Source: Sphingobacteriales bacterium (lineage in GTDB: Bacteria; Bacteroidota; Bacteroidia; Chitinophagales; JADIYW01). From it: a DNA stretch of 64,000 nucleotides. How positions within the stretch are numbered: position 1 is the first letter of the stretch; every line of letters begins with the position of its first letter. The notes beneath the pieces are model-generated. The model made no database searches and was not told the origin of the DNA. It worked only from the letters and a program-made list of their open reading frames with translations. The translations under genes and the position numbers were made by a program. Positions 33,880-43,055 of the stretch are shown here, one piece after another. The stretch is from assembly GCA_016721245.1 (NCBI GenBank), contig JADKIQ010000004.1:62001-126000 (forward strand), given 5' to 3'.

Positions 33880-34503
33880 ATGTTACTCGAAATTTTTCCT
33901 CATAATATTGACATGCGCAAAATGAAGCAGGTGGTGGAATGTTTGCGTAATGGAGGCCTGGTCATTTATCCAACAGATACCGTTTATGGCTTAGGGTGTG
34001 ATATTTTTAATAAGGATGCCGTTGAAAAAATATGCCGTATAAAAGGGGTGAAAGTAGAGAAAATGAATTTCTCTTTTATTTGTAATGATTTAAGTCATAT
34101 CAGCGATTATACATTGAGTGTAGATACGCCCACCTATAAACTTATGAAACGCTGCTTACCCGGACCATATACGTTCATTCTAAAAGCGAATAACTCCATT
34201 CCCAAATTATTTAAAAACAATAAAAAAACGGTGGGTATCCGAGTACCGGATAATGAGATTGCTCGAATGATTGTGCAGGAATTAGGCAATCCCATTATCA
34301 CGACCTCCGTGCATCATGAAGATGATATTATTGATTATATCACTGACCCTTACGCCATTTACGAACGTTATGAACACCTCGTAGATATAGTTATTGATGG
34401 CGGTCCCGGTGGTTATCATCCTTCCACAGTTATTGATTGTACCGGCGATGAGCCTGTTGTGGTTCGTGAAGGAATCGGTACTATTGATGAGTATCTGAAA
34501 TAA
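33880..34503 (+). CDS. L-threonylcarbamoyladenylate synthase / YciO-YrdC family
   Basis: 207 residues. YrdC-like features: GGLVIYPTDTVYGLGCDI, ICRIKGVKVEKMNFSFIC, LPGPYTFILKANN, GIRVPDNEIARMIVQELGNPI and the late STVIDC motif. The family makes threonylcarbamoyl-AMP for t6A37 of tRNA (TsaC/Sua5) or is the related YciO of less certain role. The short length without a Sua5 C-terminal domain and the N-terminus resemble YciO. Alone between terminators. Confidence 0.85.
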   Translation: MLLEIFPHNIDMRKMKQVVECLRNGGLVIYPTDTVYGLGCDIFNKDAVEKICRIKGVKVEKMNFSFICNDLSHISDYTLSVDTPTYKLMKRCLPGPYTFILKANNSIPKLFKNNKKTVGIRVPDNEIARMIVQELGNPIITTSVHHEDDIIDYITDPYAIYERYEHLVDIVIDGGPGGYHPSTVIDCTGDEPVVVREGIGTIDEYLK

Positions 34504-34558
34504 TATTTCTTTTCAAAGTTTGTTTGTTTTTGTATTTTTAGTGTAAATAAAAATCAAT

Positions 34559-36541
34559 ATGCGATTTATTTATACGCTGGCACTTATTTGTTGCACAATT
34601 TTTTTTCTTTCGGCACAAACGATTACAACTACCGTAATAAAAAAACCTTCGGAGCTTCGTTGCAATGAGGTGCCGGCCAAATTAAATAATATTGTTTTTG
34701 GTGCGATACCACCCAATGCTCAGAATCAGCCCGTGGTAGTTTACATTCACGGCTGGTTTGATAACGGATATGCCTGGTTTATGTCGAAAAATAAATGGTA
34801 TGAAAACTCTTATAATGCAGGTTACAGAACGGCATTTTTCTTTCAGTCGTATAGTGATGCTTTTGAAGATAATGGAAAAGTGATTGCTAAAATGATTCGC
34901 GAAACCTGCAGACATTATAATACTGATAAAGTCATTGCCGTTTGTCATAGCAAAGGTGGCTATGATATTGATTATGCCTTATATAACGAAAATGTCTGGG
35001 ATTCTGTGCAAGGTGTTATTACATTATCTACACCCTACTGGGGAGCACCGATGTCTGATTTAATAGCAGTTCCGTTCTTCAGGACAATCCTGGAAGCTGT
35101 TCCAATTGTAGGCCCAATATTTCAGGGTAAAGGATCTTATCAGATGCAGACAGCCTACATGGCAGGTGTGGTACGCCCCATGATGGATAATCATCCGAAT
35201 AACCGCCCGGAAAAATTCCATTGTTTCGGAGCTTGGGGATTCGAGCACAAAACCGTATTACCGAATGCCATTCCGGATGACATTTTAAAAGTGGTTTTTC
35301 CCGACTACCAGCCTTTATGCCTGGATATTCCTGGCTTTGGTGTCTTTGCGGGAGATTTAATGAGCACGTTTATGGGTTTTACAGGTTTAGTTACCAGTAT
35401 TGCTGCTATACAACCAAAATATGAGAATCCGCAAAAAAATCACCAACTGAATGATGGTTTAGCACCGTATTATTCAGCCATTCGTCCGGGTTCTGTGGTG
35501 ATATCTCAGCCTCCGCCATCTCAGCAATCCAACCTGAATCATATTGATGTGTTGTTGTCGTCTTACACATGGAATATTGTACAGCCGGAAATCGAATACT
35601 TTAAAGCAAATCCGGTATTGCGAAAAGGAGATATTGTAAATACTTCGGAAAAAGAATCGCAGGATGCACAGCCTTCCGCATCGGATGCACAATTTGTGCA
35701 GGGCAACAGTTTAAAGATTAACAGCGCAACCATCAATAAACTATATCTGATTGGTGAGTATAGAAATGAATCTTTTAAGATACTGGATGAAAGCAATCAG
35801 CTGGTGAAAACAATTACGCTGAATATGACTACACAAGGCATGTATGATATTTTTCATGAAGTGGATCTGTCTTTTCTTCCACCCAATAAAAAATATACTT
35901 TACAAAGTACAGTGCCAGTTACAGGTTTATTAAAAGATGGAAATGTCGCAACACTTAGCTTAAACACCCATTCAGATAAAACATACTATCTGGATGAACC
36001 TTTAAATTTAGAAGTAAAATTAAATGAATGGCCGGATGCCATTTCTTCCACCATCGTAAAAGGGTATCTCAACAGAAATATTGATGAAAACGGAAGTGTT
36101 ATTCACGATCAGTTAATTCCTGTAGATTTTGAGTATAATGAAACATTGCAAGCATTTATTTGTAAAACTAAGGTTGCATTGCCCGGTGGCGTTTACAATG
36201 TTTCTGTTTTTGCAGAAGGCAATGAGTTGAAACGATTTGCGGCAACGAGTATATTAATGAAACAGGAAAGAAAGCCTGCAGCATCAGCGAATTTATTTTC
36301 AGTATTTCCGAATCCGGCAAGTGGTAATGTAACAGTGCAGTTTAACGCAGAAGAAAACACTAGTTACAGGGTTGAGGTCTTTGATATTGTAGGCAAGAAA
36401 ATAATGCAGAATGAAGCAAGTAAACTTTCAGGAATGCAGCAAATACAACTACCTCTGAACGATGCAGCAAAAGGATCTTATTTGATTTCTTTCTCCGTAA
36501 ACGGTGAAAGAAAAAGCAGTAAGGTACTGGTGTTGAATTAA
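34559..36541 (+). CDS. Secreted alpha/beta-hydrolase with T9SS type A sorting domain
   Basis: 660 residues. A signal peptide (MRFIYTLALICCTIFFLSAQ) leads to an alpha/beta-hydrolase domain with the oxyanion region VVVYIHGWFDNGYAW and the nucleophile elbow AVCHSKGGYD, a variant of GxSxG in which His replaces the usual residue before Ser. A middle beta-sandwich region follows. The C-terminal 80 residues (FSVFPNPASGNVTVQF...KSSKVLVLN) form the T9SS type A sorting/gliding domain, so the enzyme is exported across the outer membrane. Substrate could be a lipid or ester. It converges tail to tail with the sulfotransferase-like gene. Confidence 0.88.
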   Translation: MRFIYTLALICCTIFFLSAQTITTTVIKKPSELRCNEVPAKLNNIVFGAIPPNAQNQPVVVYIHGWFDNGYAWFMSKNKWYENSYNAGYRTAFFFQSYSDAFEDNGKVIAKMIRETCRHYNTDKVIAVCHSKGGYDIDYALYNENVWDSVQGVITLSTPYWGAPMSDLIAVPFFRTILEAVPIVGPIFQGKGSYQMQTAYMAGVVRPMMDNHPNNRPEKFHCFGAWGFEHKTVLPNAIPDDILKVVFPDYQPLCLDIPGFGVFAGDLMSTFMGFTGLVTSIAAIQPKYENPQKNHQLNDGLAPYYSAIRPGSVVISQPPPSQQSNLNHIDVLLSSYTWNIVQPEIEYFKANPVLRKGDIVNTSEKESQDAQPSASDAQFVQGNSLKINSATINKLYLIGEYRNESFKILDESNQLVKTITLNMTTQGMYDIFHEVDLSFLPPNKKYTLQSTVPVTGLLKDGNVATLSLNTHSDKTYYLDEPLNLEVKLNEWPDAISSTIVKGYLNRNIDENGSVIHDQLIPVDFEYNETLQAFICKTKVALPGGVYNVSVFAEGNELKRFAATSILMKQERKPAASANLFSVFPNPASGNVTVQFNAEENTSYRVEVFDIVGKKIMQNEASKLSGMQQIQLPLNDAAKGSYLISFSVNGERKSSKVLVLN

Positions 36542-36542
36542 C

Positions 36543-38024
36543 CTATTTCTTCTTCGGTACAATATATGTAAATACATCTGACACAAGATAAGATTTGAAT
36601 AAACCCAAGCCTTGTATTGCTTCTACTACGTATTTACCTGAAACAACTGGTGTAAATGATGTTCCGCTGCCAACGGGTATTGCCGTGTTTCCTTCAATTT
36701 TGTACCAGTTATAATCATGTAGTCCTGATTTAGAATCAGAATACAATATTTTCTTTTTCAGACGAACAACAGGTCTGCGTTGCGTAGCTGCCCATTTTGT
36801 TTCATGTACCTGATAAGAGAAATTCATCTGAGGTCCTGATATTACCGCTGCTAATTTATCTTTTACCAGAATATGTGCCATATCCTGTGTTGGAGTAGCT
36901 GTTGGTTTTTGCATGCCATAATTTATGATACAATTATCATTCTGACACTGATAACTACCCAAGGCCATACTGAAAATATCAGGTTTTGTTCTGTATCTGC
37001 TTTCCAATACAGCTGTTTTATTCACCTCATCAATTTTGTATACTAAACCTTCTGCATATAAATGTGATAAATCTCCATTGGAAAAAACAGAATATAATCC
37101 GTCCTCTCTCTGAGAAAAATCATGTTGCAAAAAGTAACGTGCAGAATCCGGTAAATGAATAGAATTGGTAGTGTCTTTTCCGCCTAATTTCCACATGATT
37201 TCTCCTGTTTTTCTGTTTATTTTTCCAAGTCCGATATGTCTTAAGCTGTAAAGGATATTACCGTCATTGGCAAAACGTGCAGAGTTTAAATGCGACCAGT
37301 TGATTAAATCACCGTAGCTAAGACTGGAGTTTTTATATTCCCAATACATTTCGCAGGGAGAGATGTGGTCTAACGGATTCCAGTTAAAAATTATTGAATC
37401 TTTGGAGTTGAGAATTACAATATTATTACTCACGGCTGTTCTCGCACTGTCGGATTCTAAATTACTCAAGCAACGTGCATCAATCTTTCTGTATACCTGA
37501 CTTGCAAATAACTGATTTCCTGCTGCATCTACCTGATAGTCGTGAGAGTCAAATTGCTTCATCACCATATCTTTGTAAGTAGTTGGATATTTTATCAGTG
37601 TATCTTTGGGCTGTAAAGTGGCAGTATCTATAGTTACAGAACCGTATAATTTACCGGGATAACTGAAAAAGAAAGTAAGATCACCTCCTTGTTTCTGTAT
37701 TTTTATATCAGCAAGAAACGTTGTGGCAACAAAATTACCGGTGTCACTCACCGGATTTCCCATCTGAAACCATAATGGAGGAAAGGGTTGTTGTGTATTT
37801 ACTAACTGAACAGAACTGCTAAGCTTTGTGCCGCCACCTGGTGTAAAATAGGGGATAAAATCTTTTGTATTTAGCAATAAGTTCATTCCCTTTACTGCTT
37901 TTTTGTTGTAAACTGTACTGCTAATCGGGCATAATTTGTTTAATTGTGCATTACATACGGAGTTTATTCCGGCAAAGATTACAATTGTAAAAAATATTTT
38001 TCGGGTAGTAGAATTAATTTTCAT
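36543..38024 (-). CDS. Secreted arylsulfotransferase-like beta-propeller protein
   Basis: 493 residues with a signal peptide ending in CNAQ. The Arylsulfotrans pattern is present: FDSHDYQVDAAGNQLF, then NWSHLNSARFANDGNILYSL, RHIGLGKINRKTGEIMWKLGG, FLQHDFSQREDGLYSVF and RYRTKPDIFSMALG, with the His residues that in ASST take part in sulfate transfer. It would act on phenolic or related substrates in the periplasm or at the surface. A C-terminal Ig-like extension (SGTSFTPVVSGKYVVEAIQG) is present. Confidence 0.82.
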   Translation of the reverse strand: MKINSTTRKIFFTIVIFAGINSVCNAQLNKLCPISSTVYNKKAVKGMNLLLNTKDFIPYFTPGGGTKLSSSVQLVNTQQPFPPLWFQMGNPVSDTGNFVATTFLADIKIQKQGGDLTFFFSYPGKLYGSVTIDTATLQPKDTLIKYPTTYKDMVMKQFDSHDYQVDAAGNQLFASQVYRKIDARCLSNLESDSARTAVSNNIVILNSKDSIIFNWNPLDHISPCEMYWEYKNSSLSYGDLINWSHLNSARFANDGNILYSLRHIGLGKINRKTGEIMWKLGGKDTTNSIHLPDSARYFLQHDFSQREDGLYSVFSNGDLSHLYAEGLVYKIDEVNKTAVLESRYRTKPDIFSMALGSYQCQNDNCIINYGMQKPTATPTQDMAHILVKDKLAAVISGPQMNFSYQVHETKWAATQRRPVVRLKKKILYSDSKSGLHDYNWYKIEGNTAIPVGSGTSFTPVVSGKYVVEAIQGLGLFKSYLVSDVFTYIVPKKK

Positions 38025-38068
38025 TGATTAAGGTGTTAATTATAAATACGAAATAAAGATACTTTATT

Positions 38069-38917
38069 TTACCGGATTTTCAATTTCAAAAATGGCTGAA
38101 TAACGTCATAAGGAATGGTAATACTTGGTGCGCCAACGGCATAAGGACCAATTTCGTAAGAATTATACTGGAATTCAACACCGTCTTCTGATAAAGCAAA
38201 ATTGGTGTTGAAATGAAATTTGCCGTAATCAGGACCATCCTCAAAATCATCACCATCTCCGAAAATAAAATAACCTGCATCCGCTAAAGAAGTAGTGTCA
38301 GCAATACTATTATTTATTCTGAAATACTTTTCGCCTATTTTTAAAAGAGCAGTGTCTTTCAGGTTTAATAACTCAGCTGCATTTAATTGTTTCTTAGCAA
38401 GTAAATCATATATCTGATACTCTACTGATGAGTTGGGATGTGCACCGCCCTCGTATATTTCCCGGTAAATTTCCAGAGAAATATATTTTCCGGTTTTATT
38501 ATAAACAGACACGGCGGTTTCTATATGCCAGGCCTCACTTTCATCATCGGCATCACCCGGTTTTCTTAAAGAAGCATTTTCGTTAAAATAGGTTTTTATT
38601 ATTTCGCTTACAGATGCATAAGCAGAGGTGTCCGTGTCAAATAAAACGGACTTCATTACTTCGGCATTTAAAAAATCATTTAGTGCAGTATCCGGGGTGT
38701 TAAAAACCGGGTAGCTCATTTTTGCATTCGGGCAATTATTGAATTTGCTTAAACAGGCTGCGTCTGTAGTATCTATTGATACAAAATCGTAAGATAAGGT
38801 ATCCTTGGAAGTTGCATCAAAATCTGATGTTTTCTCTGACGTAGATCCAGAATGACAGGCAGAAAATATTAATGAAATAAATAGGGTTGAAACACCCAAT
38901 AGTATTTTTTTAAACAT
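38069..38917 (-). CDS. Lipoprotein with DUF3298/DUF4163-like domain
   Basis: 282 residues. Leader MFKKILLGVSTLFISLIFSAC gives a lipid-anchored Cys21. The domain pattern fits DUF4163 plus DUF3298 (RsiV-like): ISLEIYREIYEGGAHPN, YDLLAKKQLNAAELLNL, FALSEDGVEFQYNSYEIGPYA and the end ITIPYDVIQPFL. Related domains are found in peptidoglycan/lysozyme-sensing anti-sigma factors and in free lipoproteins. No partner sigma factor is adjacent. A TACCTTTG box lies 19 nt upstream. Confidence 0.78.
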   Translation of the reverse strand: MFKKILLGVSTLFISLIFSACHSGSTSEKTSDFDATSKDTLSYDFVSIDTTDAACLSKFNNCPNAKMSYPVFNTPDTALNDFLNAEVMKSVLFDTDTSAYASVSEIIKTYFNENASLRKPGDADDESEAWHIETAVSVYNKTGKYISLEIYREIYEGGAHPNSSVEYQIYDLLAKKQLNAAELLNLKDTALLKIGEKYFRINNSIADTTSLADAGYFIFGDGDDFEDGPDYGKFHFNTNFALSEDGVEFQYNSYEIGPYAVGAPSITIPYDVIQPFLKLKIR

Positions 38918-38935
38918 AGAGATTTATAAGAATCT

Positions 38936-38943
38936 CAAAGGTA
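38936..38943 (-). promoter_or_regulatory. -7 box TACCTTTG for the DUF3298-like lipoprotein
   Basis: Exact match to TAnnTTTG on the minus strand, about 19 nt before the ATG at 38917. It lies downstream of the end of the hydroxylase-like gene. No -33 box seen. Confidence 0.4.
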
Positions 38944-38954
38944 CAACACAGGAA

Positions 38955-39521
38955 TTAATTATTACCTTTTTGCGTAACAGGTATAGGAATAATCTGTTTT
39001 TTTGTCACAGCCTCTGCCTTACGTAATCTGCGTTCGATGTCTAATTTTTCGCGCTCTGTTCCTTTATAGTGTAAGCGGGTACCCATTACGTAATCCCATA
39101 GAGGAAATGTAACACACCAGTTTTTATCCTGATCCGGTGCCATGTGATGGTCGTAGTGCCAAGGCAGATATTTGTAAGCCCACTCCGGATCTAAGTGCGA
39201 TTTCTTATGTACTCTGTAATAATTGTATTGTGAGAACCAAAGACCAGAAGTAAAACCCGGAGCCACCCAAAATAGTGGCGATACAGCAACTGCAGCCACT
39301 GCTAAAGCCGCTACTTCTTTACTTTGCGGATCCCAGGCATCTAATATTCCATGTTCGTAATCGGAATCACGAAAATTTTCCTGTAATACCGTTCTGTGAT
39401 GCACTGCCCAGTGAAAACGCCAGAAATTATCTTTCTTTTTGCCCTGTCCGTGCAATACATACTTGTGAAAATACCATTCAAATGCATTGGAAAATAGAAG
39501 TCCGTTTACAAAACCTAACAT
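38955..39521 (-). CDS. Fatty-acid hydroxylase/sterol-desaturase-like membrane protein
   Basis: 188 residues. The characteristic histidine clusters of the diiron hydroxylase/desaturase family are visible: EWYFHKYVLH, FHWAVHHRTV, RVHKKSHLD and LPWHYDHHM. Hydrophobic stretches (VAALAVAAVAVSPLFWVAP) cross the membrane. It probably hydroxylates or desaturates a lipid in the inner membrane; the substrate is unknown. The N-terminus is short (MLGFVNGLLFSNAFEWYFHKY). Confidence 0.83.
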   Translation of the reverse strand: MLGFVNGLLFSNAFEWYFHKYVLHGQGKKKDNFWRFHWAVHHRTVLQENFRDSDYEHGILDAWDPQSKEVAALAVAAVAVSPLFWVAPGFTSGLWFSQYNYYRVHKKSHLDPEWAYKYLPWHYDHHMAPDQDKNWCVTFPLWDYVMGTRLHYKGTEREKLDIERRLRKAEAVTKKQIIPIPVTQKGNN

Positions 39522-39612
39522 AATATCTTGTTTATGTATAAAAATAGGCAGAAATTAAATTAAAATCGATAAACAAAAGATAAAGAATAGAACAATTAAA
39601 GAAAACCCTTGT

Positions 39613-39620
39613 TACCTTTG
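39613..39620 (+). promoter_or_regulatory. -7 box TACCTTTG before the FemAB/GNAT-like gene
   Basis: Fits TAnnTTTG and ends 9 nt before the ATG at 39630, giving a very short leader. No clear -33 box. Confidence 0.4.
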
Positions 39621-39629
39621 TGATAAGCT

Positions 39630-40793
39630 ATGCAAGTACGTTCTGAGCAATTGGATAACGATTATTCTATTCAAATTTTTGAAAATATTTCATCAATAGA
39701 TGCCAATAAATGGAATTCTATCAATTCTAACATTCCTTTTTATCAGTCTCACCAGTTTCTTTCTGCCATTGAATCTATCCAGAAAGATATTCAGTTTCGT
39801 TATGTTCTAGTGTTGAAACAGGAAGAAATTATCGCTGCATTATATGTTCAATTGCTGGGTTTTTCGTTTAAAAATTTAGTCAATTATACAAACGAGTCTA
39901 CAGGCGGAATTAAAGCAAGTTTCAAAAAATATATTGCTCAGAAAAATACACAATTGCTCAATCTTGGTAATGTATTTTTTACCGGAGACAAAGGTGTCAT
40001 TTGTAATGATGAAGCATTGATTATTCCATTTATTCCGGCAATTTTTAAGCAGATACATCGCTCCTTTGAAGAAAAGAAGCCAAGTGCCTTTTTAATTGCG
40101 AATATTTATTTGCAGGATGAAGATAAATGTATTGATTTTTGCAACAGCGCATTTCATCCGTTTAATACGGAGCCGGACATGTTTATGTCGCTGGATAAAA
40201 ACTGGACATCATTCACGGATTACATGAATGCATTGTCTTCTAAATACAGGGTACGTGCCAGAAAAGTATTATCGGTTTCTGAAGAGGTTGTTCAAAGAGA
40301 ATTTTCTTTAGAAGAAATCACAGCCTTAAAAATACCCATGCAGCATTTGTATGACAATGTAATGAATCACGTTGCATTTAACATGGCGGTGCTGAATATT
40401 GATTTCTTTGAACAAATGAAATTACTTTATGGCGAAAAATGTACTATTCTGGGGTATTATAGAAATGATGAACTGGTAAGTTTTGCCTGCTTATTTCATG
40501 TCGATGCTACGACCTTACATGTTCATTACATTGGATTGAATTATGATATCAACAGAGAATATAAACTATACAACAGAATGCTGCTGGATTTTGTGAAATT
40601 TGCTATTGAGAAAGAAAAATACAGCATACATTTTGGTCGTACGGCCACAGAAATAAAAACTACTATTGGTGCTGAACCTATACCTCTGCATGCTTATCTC
40701 AAAATGAGTAACAGACTGATGAATGCATCCTTGCCTTATTTTTTAAAGAGAATAAAACCGGCGGAATACGTAGCACGTAATCCGTTTAAGTAA
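39630..40793 (+). CDS. GNAT-fold (FemAB/peptidogalycan-type) acyltransferase-like protein
   Basis: 387 residues. It shows the double GNAT-fold layout of FemAB and related large acyltransferases: an N-terminal half with IDANKWNSINSNIPFYQSHQF and a C-terminal half with YYRNDELVSFACLFHVDATT, HVHYIGLNYDINREYKLYNR and IHFGRTATEIKTTIGAEP. The last motif is common in Bacteroidota GNATs of this type. Substrate unknown; cell-wall or lipid modification is possible. It ends 2 nt before the convergent rhomboid gene. Confidence 0.75.
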   Translation: MQVRSEQLDNDYSIQIFENISSIDANKWNSINSNIPFYQSHQFLSAIESIQKDIQFRYVLVLKQEEIIAALYVQLLGFSFKNLVNYTNESTGGIKASFKKYIAQKNTQLLNLGNVFFTGDKGVICNDEALIIPFIPAIFKQIHRSFEEKKPSAFLIANIYLQDEDKCIDFCNSAFHPFNTEPDMFMSLDKNWTSFTDYMNALSSKYRVRARKVLSVSEEVVQREFSLEEITALKIPMQHLYDNVMNHVAFNMAVLNIDFFEQMKLLYGEKCTILGYYRNDELVSFACLFHVDATTLHVHYIGLNYDINREYKLYNRMLLDFVKFAIEKEKYSIHFGRTATEIKTTIGAEPIPLHAYLKMSNRLMNASLPYFLKRIKPAEYVARNPFK

Positions 40794-40794
40794 A

Positions 40795-41406
40795 TCAACG
40801 GTTCATAAAATCATCAAACGTTTTTCGTTCGACTACTTCATGTTCATGCTGCTCAATTACAGTATCTTTTTGTGTGTTTTTGAAAAGAAAGGCCAGGCCG
40901 AAACCTACAATGCCGCCAAACAAATGAGATTCCCAGGAAACGCCGGGTTGTATGGGTAAAATTCCCCAGACCATTCCGCCATAAAATATAGCCACGCCGC
41001 TGGCAATGGCAATGGCTTTTATATCCATTCTGAAAAAACCACTGAACAATAAAAAAGATGCCAATCCATAGACTATTCCGCTTGCGCCAATATGATAGGA
41101 TGTTCCGCGTGCAAATAACCAGACTAACAATCCGGTGAGTATATAATTCAAAATCCAAACCCAAATCGCTATCTTATCATAGGTTAAAAATAAAATGATG
41201 CCCAGCATCAGCATCGGCAGGGTATTCGATAGCAGATGCTCCCAGTTTCCATGTATCAAAGGTGAAGTAAGAATTCCGATTAATGTTTGTTTATCTCTTG
41301 GGTGTATGCCCAGTCCGCCAAAATCCAGTTGAAACATAAATTGCACTATATTAATCAACCACATGAATAGTATAAACGATATTGGTATCAAAATTCCTTT
41401 TTTCAT
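40795..41406 (-). CDS. Rhomboid family intramembrane serine protease
   Basis: 203 residues, six membrane segments. Rhomboid landmarks are GNWEHLLSNTLPMLMLG (H/N-containing segment), YHIGASGIVYGLASFL with the nucleophile Ser in GASG, and WESHLFGGIVGFG with the catalytic His. It cleaves membrane proteins within the bilayer. The C-terminus ends in a charged tail (HEHEVVERKTFDDFM). Confidence 0.93.
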   Translation of the reverse strand: MKKGILIPISFILFMWLINIVQFMFQLDFGGLGIHPRDKQTLIGILTSPLIHGNWEHLLSNTLPMLMLGIILFLTYDKIAIWVWILNYILTGLLVWLFARGTSYHIGASGIVYGLASFLLFSGFFRMDIKAIAIASGVAIFYGGMVWGILPIQPGVSWESHLFGGIVGFGLAFLFKNTQKDTVIEQHEHEVVERKTFDDFMNR

Positions 41407-41563
41407 CTTACTTATTAAGAACTAATCTATTTATATTAAAGTTCAATTTCAAAAATTATTATCGAATCCTGCATTTTTGTTTTAACATTAGTTGAATTTT
41501 AATGAACATAGTGAAATTTGAGCCTTAATATGCTTATTTTAGCACACAAAATTTTCAAAATCA

Positions 41564-42676
41564 ATGATCATAGGCGTTCCAAAAGAAACCAAATTTAAGG
41601 AAAACAGAGTTGCCATCACTCCATTAATTGCAAAAGATTTAATAAAACAAGGGTTTGCTGTACAGGTTGAAAGCGGTGCAGGATTGAATTCTTTCTTTTC
41701 TGATGAAAATTATAAAGAAGCAGGTGCCACATTAACAGATAAGAATACGGTCTACACATCAGATGTGGTCTTGAAGGTAAATGCTCCTTTAACTGAAGAA
41801 ATAGCATTAATGAAAAAAGAAGCTGTTCTGGTTTCATTTATGTGGGCAGCAACGAATCCCGAACTGGTCAATGCTTGCGAGAAAGCAGGTGTTTCAGCAT
41901 TCTCTATGGATGCAGTTCCTCGTATTTCCCGTGCTCAGAAAATGGATGCATTATCTTCACAGGCCAATCTTGCAGGATACAAAGCAGTGCTGATGTGTGC
42001 CAATGCCTTAGGTAAAATTTTCCCGATGATGACAACGGCAGCCGGTACCATCAAACCTTCTAAAGTAGTAATTTTTGGAGCGGGTGTAGCAGGCTTACAA
42101 GCGATTGCAACAGCAAAACGTTTGGGTGCTATCGTAGAAGTATCGGATATTCGTCCGGAAACAAAAGAACAGGTACAGTCTTTAGGCGGAAAGTTCATAG
42201 AAGTAAAAGGAGATGATACCATCAAGATGGAAGGCGGTTATGTAAAAGGCGTATCGGATGAATTCTTGAAAAGACAACAGGAACTGGTTGGCAAACATGT
42301 TGCAGAAGCGGATATCGTTATCACTACAGCGTTAATTCCCGGCAAAAAAGCACCGGTACTGGTAACGGAAGACATGGTGAAATCCATGAAATTCGGTTCC
42401 GTGATTCTGGATATGGCAGTTGAACAAGGCGGCAACGTAGTAGGCAGTAAATTAAATGAAACGATAAATCTTAATGGTGTTACTGTAATTGGTGAAGGAA
42501 ACATTCCGTCTTTATTGCCAATGAACGCCAGTGATTTATATGCCAAAAATATTCAGACGCTCTTGTATCATTTAGCCACTAAAGATGGTTTTAAATGGGA
42601 GATGGAAGAAGAAATTACGAAAGGAAGTTTAATCGTTCACAACGGATTGAAAGTACATCCATCCGTAACTCAATAA
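41564..42676 (+). CDS. pntAA: NAD(P) transhydrogenase subunit alpha (NAD-binding part)
   Basis: 370 residues. The start MIIGVPKETKFKENRVAITP is typical, as is the NAD-binding loop VVIFGAGVAGLQAIATAKRLGA and the VSDIRPETKEQVQSLGGKF region. It binds NAD(H) in the proton-translocating transhydrogenase that makes NADPH from NADH and NADP at the expense of the proton gradient. The split alpha subunit (dI alone here) is followed by two further genes of the same complex, 26 and 50 nt apart. Confidence 0.96.
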   Translation: MIIGVPKETKFKENRVAITPLIAKDLIKQGFAVQVESGAGLNSFFSDENYKEAGATLTDKNTVYTSDVVLKVNAPLTEEIALMKKEAVLVSFMWAATNPELVNACEKAGVSAFSMDAVPRISRAQKMDALSSQANLAGYKAVLMCANALGKIFPMMTTAAGTIKPSKVVIFGAGVAGLQAIATAKRLGAIVEVSDIRPETKEQVQSLGGKFIEVKGDDTIKMEGGYVKGVSDEFLKRQQELVGKHVAEADIVITTALIPGKKAPVLVTEDMVKSMKFGSVILDMAVEQGGNVVGSKLNETINLNGVTVIGEGNIPSLLPMNASDLYAKNIQTLLYHLATKDGFKWEMEEEITKGSLIVHNGLKVHPSVTQ

Positions 42677-42702
42677 TTCTACAACTCAATAATTATAATA
42701 AC

Positions 42703-43005
42703 ATGGAAATATTCGATTTTTTTGTGCAAAACCGCGAAATGATTTACTTCATCATCTTAGCTGTGTTTGTCGGTATAGAAGTAATCGGCGGTGTGCCTAC
42801 TGTTTTACATACACCATTGATGTCCGGTGCCAACGCGATACACGGCGTGGTAATCGTGGGAGCCATCATCGTGATGCTGGATACAGAACCGGATAATATA
42901 TTCGGGCTAGCGTTAGGATTTTTAGCAGTGATACTGGGAACCCTCAATGTCGTGGGTGGTTTTGTGGTGACGGACAGAATGCTGGAAATGTTTAAAAAGA
43001 AATAA
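42703..43005 (+). CDS. pntAB: NAD(P) transhydrogenase subunit alpha part 2 (membrane dII)
   Basis: 100 residues from MEIFDFFVQNREMIYFI. Three membrane segments: MIYFIILAVFVGIEVIG, AIHGVVIVGAIIVMLD and GLALGFLAVILGTLNVVGGF. The TPLMSGANAIHG motif is conserved in this subunit. An upstream ATG in frame at 42595 would overlap pntAA and is rejected. Confidence 0.95.
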   Translation: MEIFDFFVQNREMIYFIILAVFVGIEVIGGVPTVLHTPLMSGANAIHGVVIVGAIIVMLDTEPDNIFGLALGFLAVILGTLNVVGGFVVTDRMLEMFKKK

Positions 43006-43055
43006 ATTAATTCAATTAGCTGATTAGCTGATTCACAAATTATCAAATTAAAATA